Shown here piece by piece: positions 15,244-15,397 of a stretch of 15,397 bases of DNA. The stretch is from an uncultured Lachnospiraceae bacterium (GTDB taxonomy: Bacteria; Bacillota; Clostridia; Lachnospirales; Lachnospiraceae): contig CAJUCG010000050.1 in assembly GCA_910585065.1 (NCBI GenBank), positions 1-15,397 on the forward strand. The letters run 5' to 3'. The notes beneath the pieces are model-generated. The model did not search any database and had not been told where the DNA came from. It was given only the letters and a program-made list of their open reading frames with translations. The translations under genes and the position numbers were made by a program. Positions within the stretch are counted from its first letter, which is position 1. Each line of letters begins with the position of its first letter.

Positions 15244-15329
15244 ATCAATTATTGTCCTTTCTGCAAATATAATATTTTGGGGAATAATATTTTTAAAAGG
15301 TAAAATATGTCTTTTCTACTGCTATAAAA

Positions 15330-15359
15330 AGTATACATCAATTGATATTAGAATGTCAA
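15330..15359 (-). promoter_or_regulatory. Sigma-A promoter of the acetyltransferase unit
   Basis: On the minus strand TTGACA (15354-15359) and TATACT (15330-15335) are 18 bases apart. The spacer holds a perfect 10-base palindrome, ATCAATTGAT (15337-15346), which could bind a dimeric regulator but may be chance in AT-rich DNA. The leader to the ATG at 15243 is about 80 bases, AT-rich, with a direct repeat of AAATATTAT but no recognisable riboswitch. Beyond 15359 I see nothing further in the window. Confidence 0.7.
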
Positions 15360-15397
15360 TCGCTATTCGGTGAGTTTTTGGGATTTGCAAAACAATT

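Overview
The window looks like a chromosomal segment of a low- to mid-GC Firmicute, most likely a gut clostridium of the Lachnospiraceae type. That is inference from strong Shine-Dalgarno sites, sigma-A type promoters and the style of the ABC exporter pair, not from any marker gene.

Left part, positions 1-3023, plus strand: a heterodimeric ABC exporter. The first subunit is cut by the window edge and carries the degenerate ATP site (Asp for the Walker B Glu, Gln for the switch His, an unusual Ser in Walker A). The second, 638 aa, is complete and has the intact catalytic residues. The genes overlap by one base and end at a hairpin terminator.

Middle part, positions 3234-13699, minus strand: one 10.5-kb operon read from a near-consensus sigma-A promoter at 13737-13765. 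In transcription order it holds (1) a 1075-aa SNF2-like helicase with an N-terminal phospholipase-D-like region, (2) a DUF4391 protein with a charged helical tail, (3) a 125-aa protein I do not recognise, (4) a type III restriction-modification adenine methyltransferase (Mod), (5) a DUF1016/YhcG-type PD-(D/E)xK nuclease, and (6) a type III restriction subunit (Res) with helicase motifs and a C-terminal PD...ExK nuclease. Most junctions overlap by 4-8 bases; the exception is the 58-base gap between Mod and the DUF1016 gene. The cluster is more AT-rich than the exporter genes. The simplest reading is a type III restriction-modification system enlarged with a second motor (helicase plus DUF4391 plus small protein) and a third nuclease-type protein: a composite anti-phage module. 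I know of no formal name for this exact gene set, and it matches neither BREX nor DISARM.

Right part, positions 13786-15397, minus strand: a second transcription unit with its own promoter (15330-15359). It encodes a GNAT acetyltransferase, a single-pass membrane-anchored protein of unknown function and a 75-aa reading frame without a ribosome binding site that may be a remnant. No terminator is visible between this unit and the defence promoter.

No tRNA, rRNA, CRISPR array, insertion sequence, integrase or phage gene was found. Two terminator hairpins lie between the convergent exporter and defence operons.
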